The notes under the pieces: generated by a model | What the model was told of the DNA's origin: nothing | What the model saw: the letters and a program-made list of their open reading frames with translations, nothing else | Databases searched by the model: none | In this document: positions 15,811 to 23,949 of the stretch, one piece after another | Layout of the letters: each line of letters starts with the position of its first letter | Numbering within the stretch: position 1 is the stretch's first letter | Assembly: GCA_043810345.1 (NCBI GenBank) | Contig: JBDROF010000108.1 | Location: 1-39,533, forward strand | Origin: QYOJ01 sp043810345 | GTDB lineage: Bacteria; Bacteroidota; Bacteroidia; Bacteroidales; FEN-979 | Length of the DNA stretch: 39,533 nt | Direction of reading: 5' to 3' | Made by a program: the position numbers and the translations under genes

Positions 15811-16956
15811 ATGTATACCACCGAAGAACACGAAATGATCCGGAAGACGGTCCGGGACTTTGCTGAGCGGGAGATCAGTCCGGTCGCACAGGAACTCGAT
15901 GAAAAAGGCGAATTCTCCCTGGAGCTGACGAAAAGAATGGGAGAACTTGGCCTGTTTGGCCTTATCACTGAAACAAAATATGGCGGCTCCGAGATGGACA
16001 TGTTGGCCTATGTCATCGCCGTTGAGGAACTCGCACGTATCGACGGTTCACACGCAGCCACGCTGGCGGCTCATATTTCACTGGGGATGGGTCCGATCAT
16101 GAACTTCGGGACCGACGAGCAGAAGCAAAAGTACCTTCCCATGCTTACGACCGGTGAGGCGCTCTGGGCCTTCGGTTTGACCGAACCTGATGCCGGAAGT
16201 GATTCCCGGGGAACCAAGACTACAGCCCGCATAGAAAATGATCACTGGGTGATCAACGGGTCCAAGATCTTCATCACCAACGGAGCCTCCTCCATTAATA
16301 AAGGAGCCACCGTTCAGGTGGTATCCGGTGAAAAAAACGGGAAGAAGGAGTTTACCACCATCCTGGTGGATGCCGATACGCCAGGGTTCAAACGGGTTCC
16401 CATGCACGGCAAGATGATGTGGCGGGCCTCCGATACCGCCGAGCTTTATTTCGACGATTGCCGGGTTCCCTACTCCAATATCCTGGGGACACGGGGAGAA
16501 GGATCGCACATCATGTTGAATACCCTCGACAGCGGCCGGCTGGCAATCGGAGCCATGGGGCTCGGTTGTGCGCAGGGAGCATTTGAAATGTCGTTGCAGT
16601 ATTCGAAAGAGCGAAAACAATTTGGTCAGCCGATCGGCCATTTCCAGATCAACGCATTCAAACTGGCGGATATGGCAACCAAAATTGAACTGGCACGGAA
16701 TCTTCTTTACAAAGGCGCATGGCTGAAATCATCAGGTCAACCCTTTGCCAAGGAAGCGGCTATGGCCAAGCTCTACTGTTCAGAAATCGCCCGGGAAGTG
16801 GCCGATGAAGGTGTCCAGATCCATGGTGGATATGGCTTGATGAAAGATTATCCCATCGAACGCTTCTACCGCGACCAGCGCCTCCTCCAGATCGGCGAAG
16901 GAACCTCCGAGATCCAGCGGCTGGTGATTGCGCGGTATATCGGGGTGTTTGATTGA
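15811..16956 (+). CDS. Acyl-CoA dehydrogenase
   Basis: This 381-aa FAD flavoprotein introduces the 2,3-double bond into an acyl-CoA. I start it at MYTTEEHEMIRKTVRDFAE; a TTG 12 codons earlier lies over the -7 element. Visible family segments are FGLTEPDAGSDSRGTKTTA (FAD/substrate), GSKIFITNG, RKQFGQPIGHFQ and QIHGGYGLMKDYPIERFYRD. Context would make it isovaleryl-CoA dehydrogenase. Yet the C-terminal IGEGTSEIQRLVIARY carries a glutamate (E363) at the position used as catalytic base in short-chain and 2-methyl-branched enzymes, where isovaleryl-CoA dehydrogenases have alanine or glycine. So it may prefer butyryl- or 2-methylacyl-CoA, or be broad. I leave the symbol blank for that reason. Confidence 0.9.
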   Translation: MYTTEEHEMIRKTVRDFAEREISPVAQELDEKGEFSLELTKRMGELGLFGLITETKYGGSEMDMLAYVIAVEELARIDGSHAATLAAHISLGMGPIMNFGTDEQKQKYLPMLTTGEALWAFGLTEPDAGSDSRGTKTTARIENDHWVINGSKIFITNGASSINKGATVQVVSGEKNGKKEFTTILVDADTPGFKRVPMHGKMMWRASDTAELYFDDCRVPYSNILGTRGEGSHIMLNTLDSGRLAIGAMGLGCAQGAFEMSLQYSKERKQFGQPIGHFQINAFKLADMATKIELARNLLYKGAWLKSSGQPFAKEAAMAKLYCSEIAREVADEGVQIHGGYGLMKDYPIERFYRDQRLLQIGEGTSEIQRLVIARYIGVFD

Positions 16957-16966
16957 TACCCGGGTC

Positions 16967-17001
16967 GTTGTAGGGGCGGGTTCGGAACCCGCCCCTACAA
17001 C
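16967..17001. repeat. Perfect 16-bp inverted repeat between convergent genes
   Basis: The arms GTTGTAGGGGCGGGTT and AACCCGCCCCTACAAC are separated by CGG. It sits exactly between the stops of the acyl-CoA dehydrogenase and isocitrate dehydrogenase genes and could end transcription from both sides. The sequence matches a GTAGGGGCGGGTT-type dispersed repeat that I know from many environmental genomes. It has no U-run. Confidence 0.75.
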
Positions 17002-17010
17002 CGGACGTTG

Positions 17011-18276
17011 TTACATATTCGCTATGATCTCCTCCCCAAACTCCGAGCACTTCAGTTTGGTGGCGTCCTCCATCAGGCGGTGGAAATCATAGGTGACCCG
17101 TTTTTTGTTGATGGCGCCTTCGAGTCCTTTGACGATCAGGTCGGCAGCCTCCTGCCAGCCCATGTATTCGAGCATCAGTACCCCGGAGAGGATGACTGAG
17201 CCCGGATTGACCTGGTCTTTGCCTGCATATTTGGGTGCGGTACCATGAGTCGCTTCGAAAACGGCCTGGCCGGTCACATAATTGATGTTGGCGCCGGGAG
17301 CGATGCCGATGCCCCCTACCATGGCGGCCAATGCGTCGGAGATATAGTCACCATTAAGGTTGAGGGTGGAGATCACCGAATATTCGGCCGGACGGGTGAG
17401 GATCTGCTGCAGGAAGGCATCGGCGATCACATCCTTGATGAGGAGCTTGCCGGCCTTGATGGCTTCATCCTGCATAGCAATGGCCTTCTCTTCTCCCTTC
17501 TCTTCCTTGATGGCATCATACTGCTGCCAGGTGAATACCCTGTCGCCAAATTCCCGTTCGGCCAGGTCATAGCCCCACTGTTTGAACTGCCCTTCGGTGA
17601 ATTTCATGATGTTCCCTTTGTGGACCAGAGTCACGGAGGGGCGGTTATGTTTCAGTGCATATTCGATGGCGGCTCTCACTAACCTTTCCGTCCCCTCTTT
17701 TGATACCGGTTTAATCCCGATGGAGGAGCTTTCCGGAAAGCGGATCTTTTTCACATCCATTTCGTTGATCAGAAAGTCGATCACCTTTTTCACTTCGGGT
17801 GTTCCTGCCATCCATTCAATCCCGGCATAGATATCCTCCGAGTTCTCCCGGAAGATGACCATGTCGGTCAGCTCAGGTCGTTTCACCGGGGAGGGAACTC
17901 CTTTGAAGTACCTCACCGGTCGCAGGCAGGTATAGAGGTCAAGGATCTGTCGCAGAGCTACGTTCAACGACCGGATCCCTCCTCCCACCGGGGTGGTCAA
18001 GGGTCCTTTAATGGCCACCAGGTACTCCCTGATGGTATCCAGTGTCTCCTGCGGAAGCCATTCCCCGGTTCGGTCGAACGCTTTCTGACCGGCCAATACC
18101 TCTTTCCAAATGATCTTCCGTTTTCCGGCATAGGCTTTTCCCACTGCTGCATCGAACACACGTACACTGGCATTCCAGATATCGGGACCGGTTCCGTCGC
18201 CTTCAATAAAAGGGATTACCGGGAAATCCGGTACGCTTAATTTTCCGGCTTTGATAGTAATTTTTTCTCCATTCAT
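17011..18276 (-). CDS. icd: NADP-dependent isocitrate dehydrogenase
   Basis: This 421-aa enzyme oxidatively decarboxylates isocitrate to 2-oxoglutarate in the TCA cycle. I start it at MNGEKITIKAGKL; the longer reading runs through the promoter region. It has PFIEGDGTGPDIW, the substrate segment GGGIRSLNVALRQILDLY (its serine corresponds to the phosphorylated Ser113 of E. coli Icd), FRENSEDIYAGIEW, and HGTAPKYAGKDQVNPGSVIL. The lysine-tyrosine of PKYAG is the NADP-selecting pair. The length and order match the E. coli-type homodimer. It is transcribed divergently from aconitase with 82 bp between the start codons, so the two successive TCA enzymes share a control region. Confidence 0.95.
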   Translation of the reverse strand: MNGEKITIKAGKLSVPDFPVIPFIEGDGTGPDIWNASVRVFDAAVGKAYAGKRKIIWKEVLAGQKAFDRTGEWLPQETLDTIREYLVAIKGPLTTPVGGGIRSLNVALRQILDLYTCLRPVRYFKGVPSPVKRPELTDMVIFRENSEDIYAGIEWMAGTPEVKKVIDFLINEMDVKKIRFPESSSIGIKPVSKEGTERLVRAAIEYALKHNRPSVTLVHKGNIMKFTEGQFKQWGYDLAEREFGDRVFTWQQYDAIKEEKGEEKAIAMQDEAIKAGKLLIKDVIADAFLQQILTRPAEYSVISTLNLNGDYISDALAAMVGGIGIAPGANINYVTGQAVFEATHGTAPKYAGKDQVNPGSVILSGVLMLEYMGWQEAADLIVKGLEGAINKKRVTYDFHRLMEDATKLKCSEFGEEIIANM

Positions 18277-18300
18277 GATCGTTAGTTTTATAACAGAACA

Positions 18301-18330
18301 CAAATTTATCAATTTGAAATTGTAATTTTG
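18301..18330. promoter_or_regulatory. Divergent -7 elements for icd and aconitase
   Basis: On the minus strand TAAATTTG (18308 to 18301) points at icd, with an inferred leader near 20 nt. On the plus strand TAATTTTG (18323-18330) points at aconitase, with a leader near 25 nt. Both match TAnnTTTG. They lie back to back, so a bound regulator could control both. Confidence 0.45.
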
Positions 18331-18358
18331 TCCTGCAACCAATTTTTTTTAAAAAACC

Positions 18359-20620
18359 ATGATGATAGATATAAAATTGATCCACGAAGTGTATGAGAAA
18401 CTCGCGAAGGGGGTTGACCATATCAGGGCGCACTGGAAAAAGCCACTCACCCTGACCGAAAAGGTATTATACGGACATTTATTTGATCTCCTTCCTGGCA
18501 CACCCTACAAGCGGGGAGCCGATTATGTGAACTTCCAGCCCGACCGGGTGGCCATGCAGGACGCCACGGCCCAGATGGCTTTGTTACAATTCATCACCGC
18601 TGGTCGTAAAACCAGTGCGGTACCGGCAACCGTTCATTGCGATCACCTGATCCAGTCAAAAGAGGGAGTGAACAGTGACCTTCCCCAGGCACTGAAAACC
18701 AACAAAGAGGTTTACGACTTCCTGCAGGCCGTTTCGGCGAAATACGGGATCGGATTCTGGAAGCCCGGCGCCGGGATCATCCACCAGGTGATCTTTGAGA
18801 ACTATGCATTTCCGGGTGGGATGATGATCGGGACCGATTCCCATACCCCCAATGCAGGAGGTTTGGGGATGGTGGCCATCGGCGTTGGAGGTGCGGATGC
18901 GGTGGATGTGATGTCGGGAATGCCGCTCGAATTGAAGATGCCCAAGATCTTCGGGGTTGAACTGACCGGTAAACTCAATGGCTGGGCCAGTCCGAAAGAT
19001 GTGATCCTGAAGCTGGCCGGCATCCTGACGGTGAAAGGGGGAACGGGTTACATCGTGGAGTATTTCGGCGAAGGCGCAAAAAGCCTGTCATGCACCGGAA
19101 AAGGGACCATCTGCAACATGGGGGCTGAGATCGGGGCCACCTGTTCTCTCTTTGCCTATGATGGCAAAATGAAAACTTACCTGGAGGCTACCGGACGGTC
19201 AAAGATCGCAGTCCTGGCCGATGAACATGCTCCCCTGCTGATCCCTGATGAGGAGGTGACCAAGAGTCCGGAGATCTACTACAATCAGTATATAAAGATT
19301 GATCTTTCCGCCCTGGAGCCTTACATAAACGGGCCATTCTCTCCGGATGCCGCCCATCCCGTTTCGGAGCTGGCAACCTTTCTCAGGAAGAACGACTACC
19401 CTGAGAAGCTGGAGGTCGGACTCATCGGCTCCTGTACCAACTCCTCCTACGAAGACCTTACACGAGCCGCATCCATTGCCAGGCAGGCCGGTGAGAAAAA
19501 ACTGACGGTCAAATCAGAATACGTGATCACACCTGGATCTGAACAGATCAGGTATACCTCCGAGCGTGACGGATTACTGGAAATCTTTCATGAAATCGGC
19601 GGGGTGGTGATGGCCAACGCCTGCGGACCCTGCATCGGACAGTGGGCACGCCACATGGATGACCCCAGCCGAAAAAACTCCATCATCACCTCTTTCAACC
19701 GCAACTTCGCCAAACGGAACGACGGCAACGCCAGCACCCATGCTTTTGTTGCCTCGCCGGAGATCGTCACCGCCATGGCGCTGGCCGGTACGCTGGCGTT
19801 CAACCCGATGAAGGATACCCTCCTGAATGAGGAGGGCCAGGAGGTGATGCTGGATGAACCGACCGGACATGAACTCCCTCCCGCCGGTTTTGAAGTAAAG
19901 GAAACTGGCTTCCTGGCTCCTCCTGAATTTGGAAGCCAGATAAGGATACATATAAACCCGGCATCGGATCGGCTTCAACTGCTTGAACCCTTTGTACCCT
20001 GCGATGATAAAAACCTTACGGGGCTAAGGCTGTTGATCAAAGCCAAAGGGAAATGTACGACCGACCATATTTCGATGGCAGGACCCTGGCTGAAGTTCCG
20101 CGGACACCTGGATAACATCTCCAACAACCTGCTGATGGGAGCTGTCAATGCCTTCAACGACAAAACCAATGCGGTGAAAAATCAGACCACCGGAGCATAT
20201 GAAGAGGTCTCGACGGTGGCCCGCGATTACAAGAGCAAAGGGATTGGCTCGATCATCGTGGGGGATGAAAATTATGGAGAGGGCTCTTCCCGCGAGCATG
20301 CCGCTATGGAACCACGGCACCTGAACGCCCGGGTGGTGCTGGTGAAATCGTTTGCCCGGATCCATGAGACCAACCTGAAGAAGCAGGGGATGCTCGCTCT
20401 GACCTTTCTCGATCCTGAAGATTACGACCGGATCCGGGAAGATGACATCCTGGATGTGACCGGATTGGACACCTTTGCACCCGGGGTACCCTTGAACCTT
20501 GTACTTCATCACGCTGATGGCACAACCGAAAAGATCCTGGCAAACCACACTTATAGCGACCTGCAGATCAAATGGTTCAAGGCAGGGAGCGCATTGAACT
20601 ACATGAAATCAAGGGAATAG
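18359..20620 (+). CDS. Aconitate hydratase
   Basis: This 753-aa 4Fe-4S enzyme interconverts citrate and isocitrate. It follows the mitochondrial-type aconitase layout. The N-terminal domains contain FQPDRVAMQDATAQMALLQF and VHCDHLI, then GTDSHTPNAGGLGMVAIGVG. The cluster cysteines sit in GLIGSCTNSSYED and ANACGPCIGQW. The swivel domain has GDENYGEGSSREHAAMEPRH with the active-site serine and arginine, and IHETNLKKQGMLALTF. A second ATG immediately follows the first, so the start is uncertain by one codon. The gene is divergent from icd, and together they convert citrate to 2-oxoglutarate. A heptad-periodic tract begins right after the stop. Confidence 0.95.
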   Translation: MMIDIKLIHEVYEKLAKGVDHIRAHWKKPLTLTEKVLYGHLFDLLPGTPYKRGADYVNFQPDRVAMQDATAQMALLQFITAGRKTSAVPATVHCDHLIQSKEGVNSDLPQALKTNKEVYDFLQAVSAKYGIGFWKPGAGIIHQVIFENYAFPGGMMIGTDSHTPNAGGLGMVAIGVGGADAVDVMSGMPLELKMPKIFGVELTGKLNGWASPKDVILKLAGILTVKGGTGYIVEYFGEGAKSLSCTGKGTICNMGAEIGATCSLFAYDGKMKTYLEATGRSKIAVLADEHAPLLIPDEEVTKSPEIYYNQYIKIDLSALEPYINGPFSPDAAHPVSELATFLRKNDYPEKLEVGLIGSCTNSSYEDLTRAASIARQAGEKKLTVKSEYVITPGSEQIRYTSERDGLLEIFHEIGGVVMANACGPCIGQWARHMDDPSRKNSIITSFNRNFAKRNDGNASTHAFVASPEIVTAMALAGTLAFNPMKDTLLNEEGQEVMLDEPTGHELPPAGFEVKETGFLAPPEFGSQIRIHINPASDRLQLLEPFVPCDDKNLTGLRLLIKAKGKCTTDHISMAGPWLKFRGHLDNISNNLLMGAVNAFNDKTNAVKNQTTGAYEEVSTVARDYKSKGIGSIIVGDENYGEGSSREHAAMEPRHLNARVVLVKSFARIHETNLKKQGMLALTFLDPEDYDRIREDDILDVTGLDTFAPGVPLNLVLHHADGTTEKILANHTYSDLQIKWFKAGSALNYMKSRE

Positions 20621-20707
20621 GGAAGAAGGACGTGGGACGTGAGACGTAGGACGTGAGACGTGAGACGTGAGACGTGGGACGTGAGCCCTGAGCCCTGTGA
20701 CCTGAGC
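20621..20707. repeat. Heptad-periodic tract (longest)
   Basis: About twelve consecutive 7-mers. The first eight are GGACGTG or AGACGTG types and the later ones AGCCCTG and TGACCTG, still on the same 7-bp grid. It starts at the first base after the aconitase stop. Confidence 0.8.
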
Positions 20708-20749
20708 AAAATCACGCCCTGACCTCTTAACTTCCTGACCCAACATTAT

Positions 20750-22726
20750 ATGACCTTTCACAAACTACGCTTCATGCGATATAAACCAATTTTAATTTTT
20801 CTTCTTGCCTGTTTTCCTTTCTTGGTTCTCTTCTCCCAGCCCCGTTCAAACCTTCGGCAGATGAGCGTTACTCAGCTTCAGACCGGCATGTACCTCGAAG
20901 CGCTGAATACGCTGAATGATGCCATCCGGTATGAACCAACAGCTTCGGATCTTTACTTCTTCCGGGGTTATGCCAAATACGGGCTGGATGATTACATCGG
21001 GGCCGAAGCGGATTACACGACTTCCATCGAGCTCTTTCCGTATCAGCCCGATGTCTATATCAACAGGGCCATTGTCCGCAGTCAGCAGGAAAATTTTGAC
21101 GGGGCTTTCGAAGATTTCACCAGTGCCCTGATACTCGACAGCACCAACGCCACTGTATTTCTGAACAGGGCCCGGATCAACCTCATTACCAAACACTTTG
21201 ATGCTTGTATCAACGATTGTTACAACGCCATAGAGCTGGGGGATCCTGATGAGATGGTTTACTTGCTGAAAGGGAGTGCCGAGATGGGATTGGGCAATCA
21301 CTACACCGCCATCACCTCGTTCCAGCAAGTGATGGAGAAAAATCCCAAAAATCCCTTCGGTCCCATTCAGATGGGTGCGGCATGGTTGGAGCTGGAACGC
21401 CCTGATTCGGCCCTTTTCTTCCTCCATCAAGCGCTCAACCTCGATTCCAATAACATTTATGCCCTTTTCAACCGTTCGTTGGCACACATCAACAACAAAG
21501 ACAAAGAGGGCGGCCTGAAGGATCTTAACCTGATCATCAGCCTCTCCCCCTATAACTCTTATGCCTATTTCAACCGGGCTATCATCCTGAATGAGATGAA
21601 GGAGAGCGGTTCCGCCATCCGTGATCTGACCACGGTCATCCGTCTCAACCCCGAACACCTCATCAGCTATTATTACAGGGGATTGCTACGGATGGAATCC
21701 AATGACCTGAAAGGTGCCCTGGAGGATTTCACCCGAACCATCGAGCTCTTTCCTGATTATACGGATGGCTATATGGCCCGGTCGAATGTGAAAGAGAAGA
21801 TGAAAGACCGGAAAGGAGCTGCCCTGGACCACCAGCTTGGGCTGGAGGCGGCCAAACGCAACCAGAACCGCCCCGACACCCTGGCTTTCGATGAAAAAAA
21901 CTACCTCAAAAACCTGATTAAATTATCGGGCAATTTTGAGGAGATGAACACCATGTCGAGCAAGTTCCAGAATCAGTATGTAGACATCCAGCTCTCTCCT
22001 GTTTTCAACCTCTTTTTTGGGCAGGCACGGTACGATCAGATTGAACTCTATGACTCCTACCCCAAAGACCACTACTACACCAGCATCATCTCCCTGGCCA
22101 ATAAACCTTACCTGCTCAATGACTCAGCCCGGTTAGCGATCGTGGAACACCAGACGATCCTGCTGGATTCGGTCTCCCGAAACCCGGAGTCCTACCTGAT
22201 CAGGGCTGTCTCCTTCACCGGTTTAAAACAGTATCTCAGGGCCATCGAAGATTGCGACTCCGCCATTCGTCTGGATCCCGGTTTTGTATTGGTCTATTTT
22301 GCCAGGGCGAATGCCCGCCATGGTCTTTACCTGCTCCGGCAAACGGAGGAGCCAACCCAGAGGCTTCCCGGGATCGGTGAAACACCGGATGCAGAGATAG
22401 ATTCGGTAAAAATCAAAGAGGATGCCATCCTTATTGAGGAGATACTGCTCGATTACCATATGGTCCTCCAACTGGACCCTGGGTTCCCTTTTGCCTATTA
22501 CAACCGGGGGGTCCTTCATGCCACCTTGGGGAACTACCAGGAGGCGTTAGTTGACTTCCGGAGGTCGGTAGCCCTCAAGAAAAATTTTGCTGAAGGGTAT
22601 TACAACCTTGGGCTGATCTACCTGCTGATGAAGGACAAGAACGGCGGCTGCAAATACCTTAGCCAGGCCGGCGAGCTTGGCATCCCCGATGCTTATAAGG
22701 TCATGAAGCGGTTTTGTTATGAGTAG
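20750..22726 (+). CDS. Exported tetratricopeptide-repeat protein
   Basis: The protein is 658 aa with an N-terminal export signal (MRYKPILIFLLACFPFLVLFSQ, from the second ATG at 20774). After it come at least ten TPR-like 34-residue units, for example YFFRGYAKYGLDDYIGAEAD, VYINRAIVRSQQENFDGAFE, YYNRGVLHATLGNYQEALVD and GYYNLGLIYLLMKDKNGGC. A non-TPR spacer lies near residues 385-450. TPR units form a superhelix for protein binding, and in Bacteroidota such exported proteins often sit in the periplasm or at the outer membrane. No enzyme motif is visible. It stands alone between aconitase and the convergent aldo/keto reductase gene, so context gives no partner. Confidence 0.85.
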   Translation: MTFHKLRFMRYKPILIFLLACFPFLVLFSQPRSNLRQMSVTQLQTGMYLEALNTLNDAIRYEPTASDLYFFRGYAKYGLDDYIGAEADYTTSIELFPYQPDVYINRAIVRSQQENFDGAFEDFTSALILDSTNATVFLNRARINLITKHFDACINDCYNAIELGDPDEMVYLLKGSAEMGLGNHYTAITSFQQVMEKNPKNPFGPIQMGAAWLELERPDSALFFLHQALNLDSNNIYALFNRSLAHINNKDKEGGLKDLNLIISLSPYNSYAYFNRAIILNEMKESGSAIRDLTTVIRLNPEHLISYYYRGLLRMESNDLKGALEDFTRTIELFPDYTDGYMARSNVKEKMKDRKGAALDHQLGLEAAKRNQNRPDTLAFDEKNYLKNLIKLSGNFEEMNTMSSKFQNQYVDIQLSPVFNLFFGQARYDQIELYDSYPKDHYYTSIISLANKPYLLNDSARLAIVEHQTILLDSVSRNPESYLIRAVSFTGLKQYLRAIEDCDSAIRLDPGFVLVYFARANARHGLYLLRQTEEPTQRLPGIGETPDAEIDSVKIKEDAILIEEILLDYHMVLQLDPGFPFAYYNRGVLHATLGNYQEALVDFRRSVALKKNFAEGYYNLGLIYLLMKDKNGGCKYLSQAGELGIPDAYKVMKRFCYE

Positions 22727-22737
22727 AGGCTTAATAC

Positions 22738-22812
22738 CCCTCTCCAAACCTCTCCCCAAGAAGGGAGAGGCTTAATCCTCCCCCCTCCCTTTTTGGGGAG
22801 GAGGTTAGGGGG
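22738..22812. repeat. C/G-rich inverted repeat element between convergent genes
   Basis: Two linked hairpins of the types CCTCTCCCC/GGGAGAGG and CCTCCC/GGGGAGGAGG fill the gap between the TPR gene and the aldo/keto reductase gene. The second hairpin extends into the reductase gene and supplies its last codons and stop. It may act as a bidirectional terminator. Confidence 0.6.
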
Positions 22813-23785
22813 TGGGGTAGCTGGCAGAAATACGGGACAGTTTCTCAATCTCCTCCACCGTCAACTGAAACCTCATCGCCCCGGCATTATCCTGAGCATG
22901 CGAAAGTTTCGTGGCGCCGGGGATCGCCACCACGGTGTCGCCGTGAGCGTGGAGTACCCAGTTGAGGGCAACCTGGGCCGGGGAGACCTGGTAGTTGGTC
23001 GCCAGTTCCTTCAGCAGGTCGATCATAGGCTTGCTTCTCTTCAGGTTTTCCGGTTGGAATGGGCTTGAATTCTTTCGCCATCCCACGTTTTTCAGAAGTT
23101 CCGGGTTGTCGTGGAACTTCCCGGTGAGGATCCCCTGGGCCAACGGAGAGTAGGCGATGATGGTGATGCCCAATTCCCTGGCTGCCTGCAGGACCCCGTT
23201 TTGCTCAATTTTCCGTTCCAGGAGGTTGTACTTCACTTGGTTGGAGATCAGCGACAGGCCGTGCTTTTGAAGTTCTTCCGCAGCCTCCCGCATCTTCTGC
23301 TCCGAAAAATTGCTCACACCGATGTACCGGATCTTTTGCTCTTTGACCAGTTCCGCCATCTGTTTCACCTCTTCGGTAGCAGAGGAGAACCCAAACGGCT
23401 GATGCACCTGGTACAGGTCGATCGGGAAAGGATCCAATGCTCTCAACCTCGTATTGATGCTTCTCGGAATGTTGGAGGCAAAGCGGAACATCGGCCACCA
23501 TTTGGTCGCGATGATCACTTCGCCGGGCTTCTTTCCTGCTTGTTGCAGCGCCTCGGAGAGGGCTCGTTCAGAGGCCCCGTTGCCGTATACCTCTGCGGTG
23601 TCAAACCAGTTGATCCCCAGGTTGAGGCTATCCCGGACGATCTGCCGGATGACTTCATCATCCAGATCGGGCCAGAACTTCCCGGCCATGTTATTGCGCT
23701 TGCTGAACTGCCAGCAGCCAAGGCCGATGGGGGTGACCAGGAGGTCAGAACTGCCTAGTTTGCGAAGTGTAAAAGAAGGGTTCAT
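22805..23785 (-). CDS. Aldo/keto reductase
   Basis: This 326-aa NADPH-dependent oxidoreductase has a TIM-barrel AKR fold. I start it at MNPSFTLRKLGSSDLLVTPI; an upstream 44-codon extension crosses the -7 element and looks non-coding. The tetrad is present: D and Y in INWFDTAEVYGNG, K in VIIATKWW, and H in LYQVHQPFG. Cofactor segments are GVSNFSEQKM, IAYSPLAQGILTGKF and AIPGATKLSHAQDNAGA. It belongs to the AKR11/12-like group (YccK/IolS type); the substrate is unknown. Its C-terminal SYPTP and stop are read from a C-rich repeat, so the original end may have been altered. Confidence 0.88.
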   Translation of the reverse strand: MNPSFTLRKLGSSDLLVTPIGLGCWQFSKRNNMAGKFWPDLDDEVIRQIVRDSLNLGINWFDTAEVYGNGASERALSEALQQAGKKPGEVIIATKWWPMFRFASNIPRSINTRLRALDPFPIDLYQVHQPFGFSSATEEVKQMAELVKEQKIRYIGVSNFSEQKMREAAEELQKHGLSLISNQVKYNLLERKIEQNGVLQAARELGITIIAYSPLAQGILTGKFHDNPELLKNVGWRKNSSPFQPENLKRSKPMIDLLKELATNYQVSPAQVALNWVLHAHGDTVVAIPGATKLSHAQDNAGAMRFQLTVEEIEKLSRISASYPTP

Positions 23786-23815
23786 GATTTTCAATTGATT
23801 CGGTGTACTGCACCG

Positions 23816-23823
23816 CAAATATA
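23816..23823 (-). promoter_or_regulatory. Bacteroidota -7 element for the aldo/keto reductase
   Basis: The minus strand reads TATATTTG, a perfect TAnnTTTG, 30 bp before the preferred ATG at 23785. Confidence 0.35.
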
Positions 23824-23870
23824 ACAAATCCGAAAATCGGATCAACGCCTTAACGTGGCAATCTCTTCGA

Positions 23871-23949
23871 TTGCCGGATACGAGATACGCGATATGGGCT
23901 ACGGGATGCGGCTTCATTGCTTACTGCGAACTGCCAACCGCCAACCGCC
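23871..23949. repeat. Heptad-periodic tract
   Basis: On the minus strand, 7-mers GGCGGTT and GGCAGTT pass through CGCAGTA and AGCAATG into ATCTCGT and ATCCGGC types on an unbroken 7-bp grid. It begins directly after the acyltransferase stop. The sequence differs strongly from the GACGTGA-type tracts, but the period is the same. Confidence 0.7.

Noticed and set aside
18277..18342. Longer start for isocitrate dehydrogenase
   Set aside because: The extra 22 codons cross the inferred promoter, and family members begin near MNGEKITIK.
20621..20707. CRISPR array
   Set aside because: The units are 7 bp and contiguous, with no spacers and no cas genes nearby.
20846..21658. 270-codon minus-strand open frame
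   Set aside because: It is a shadow of the TPR gene, whose repeat pattern on the plus strand is unmistakable.
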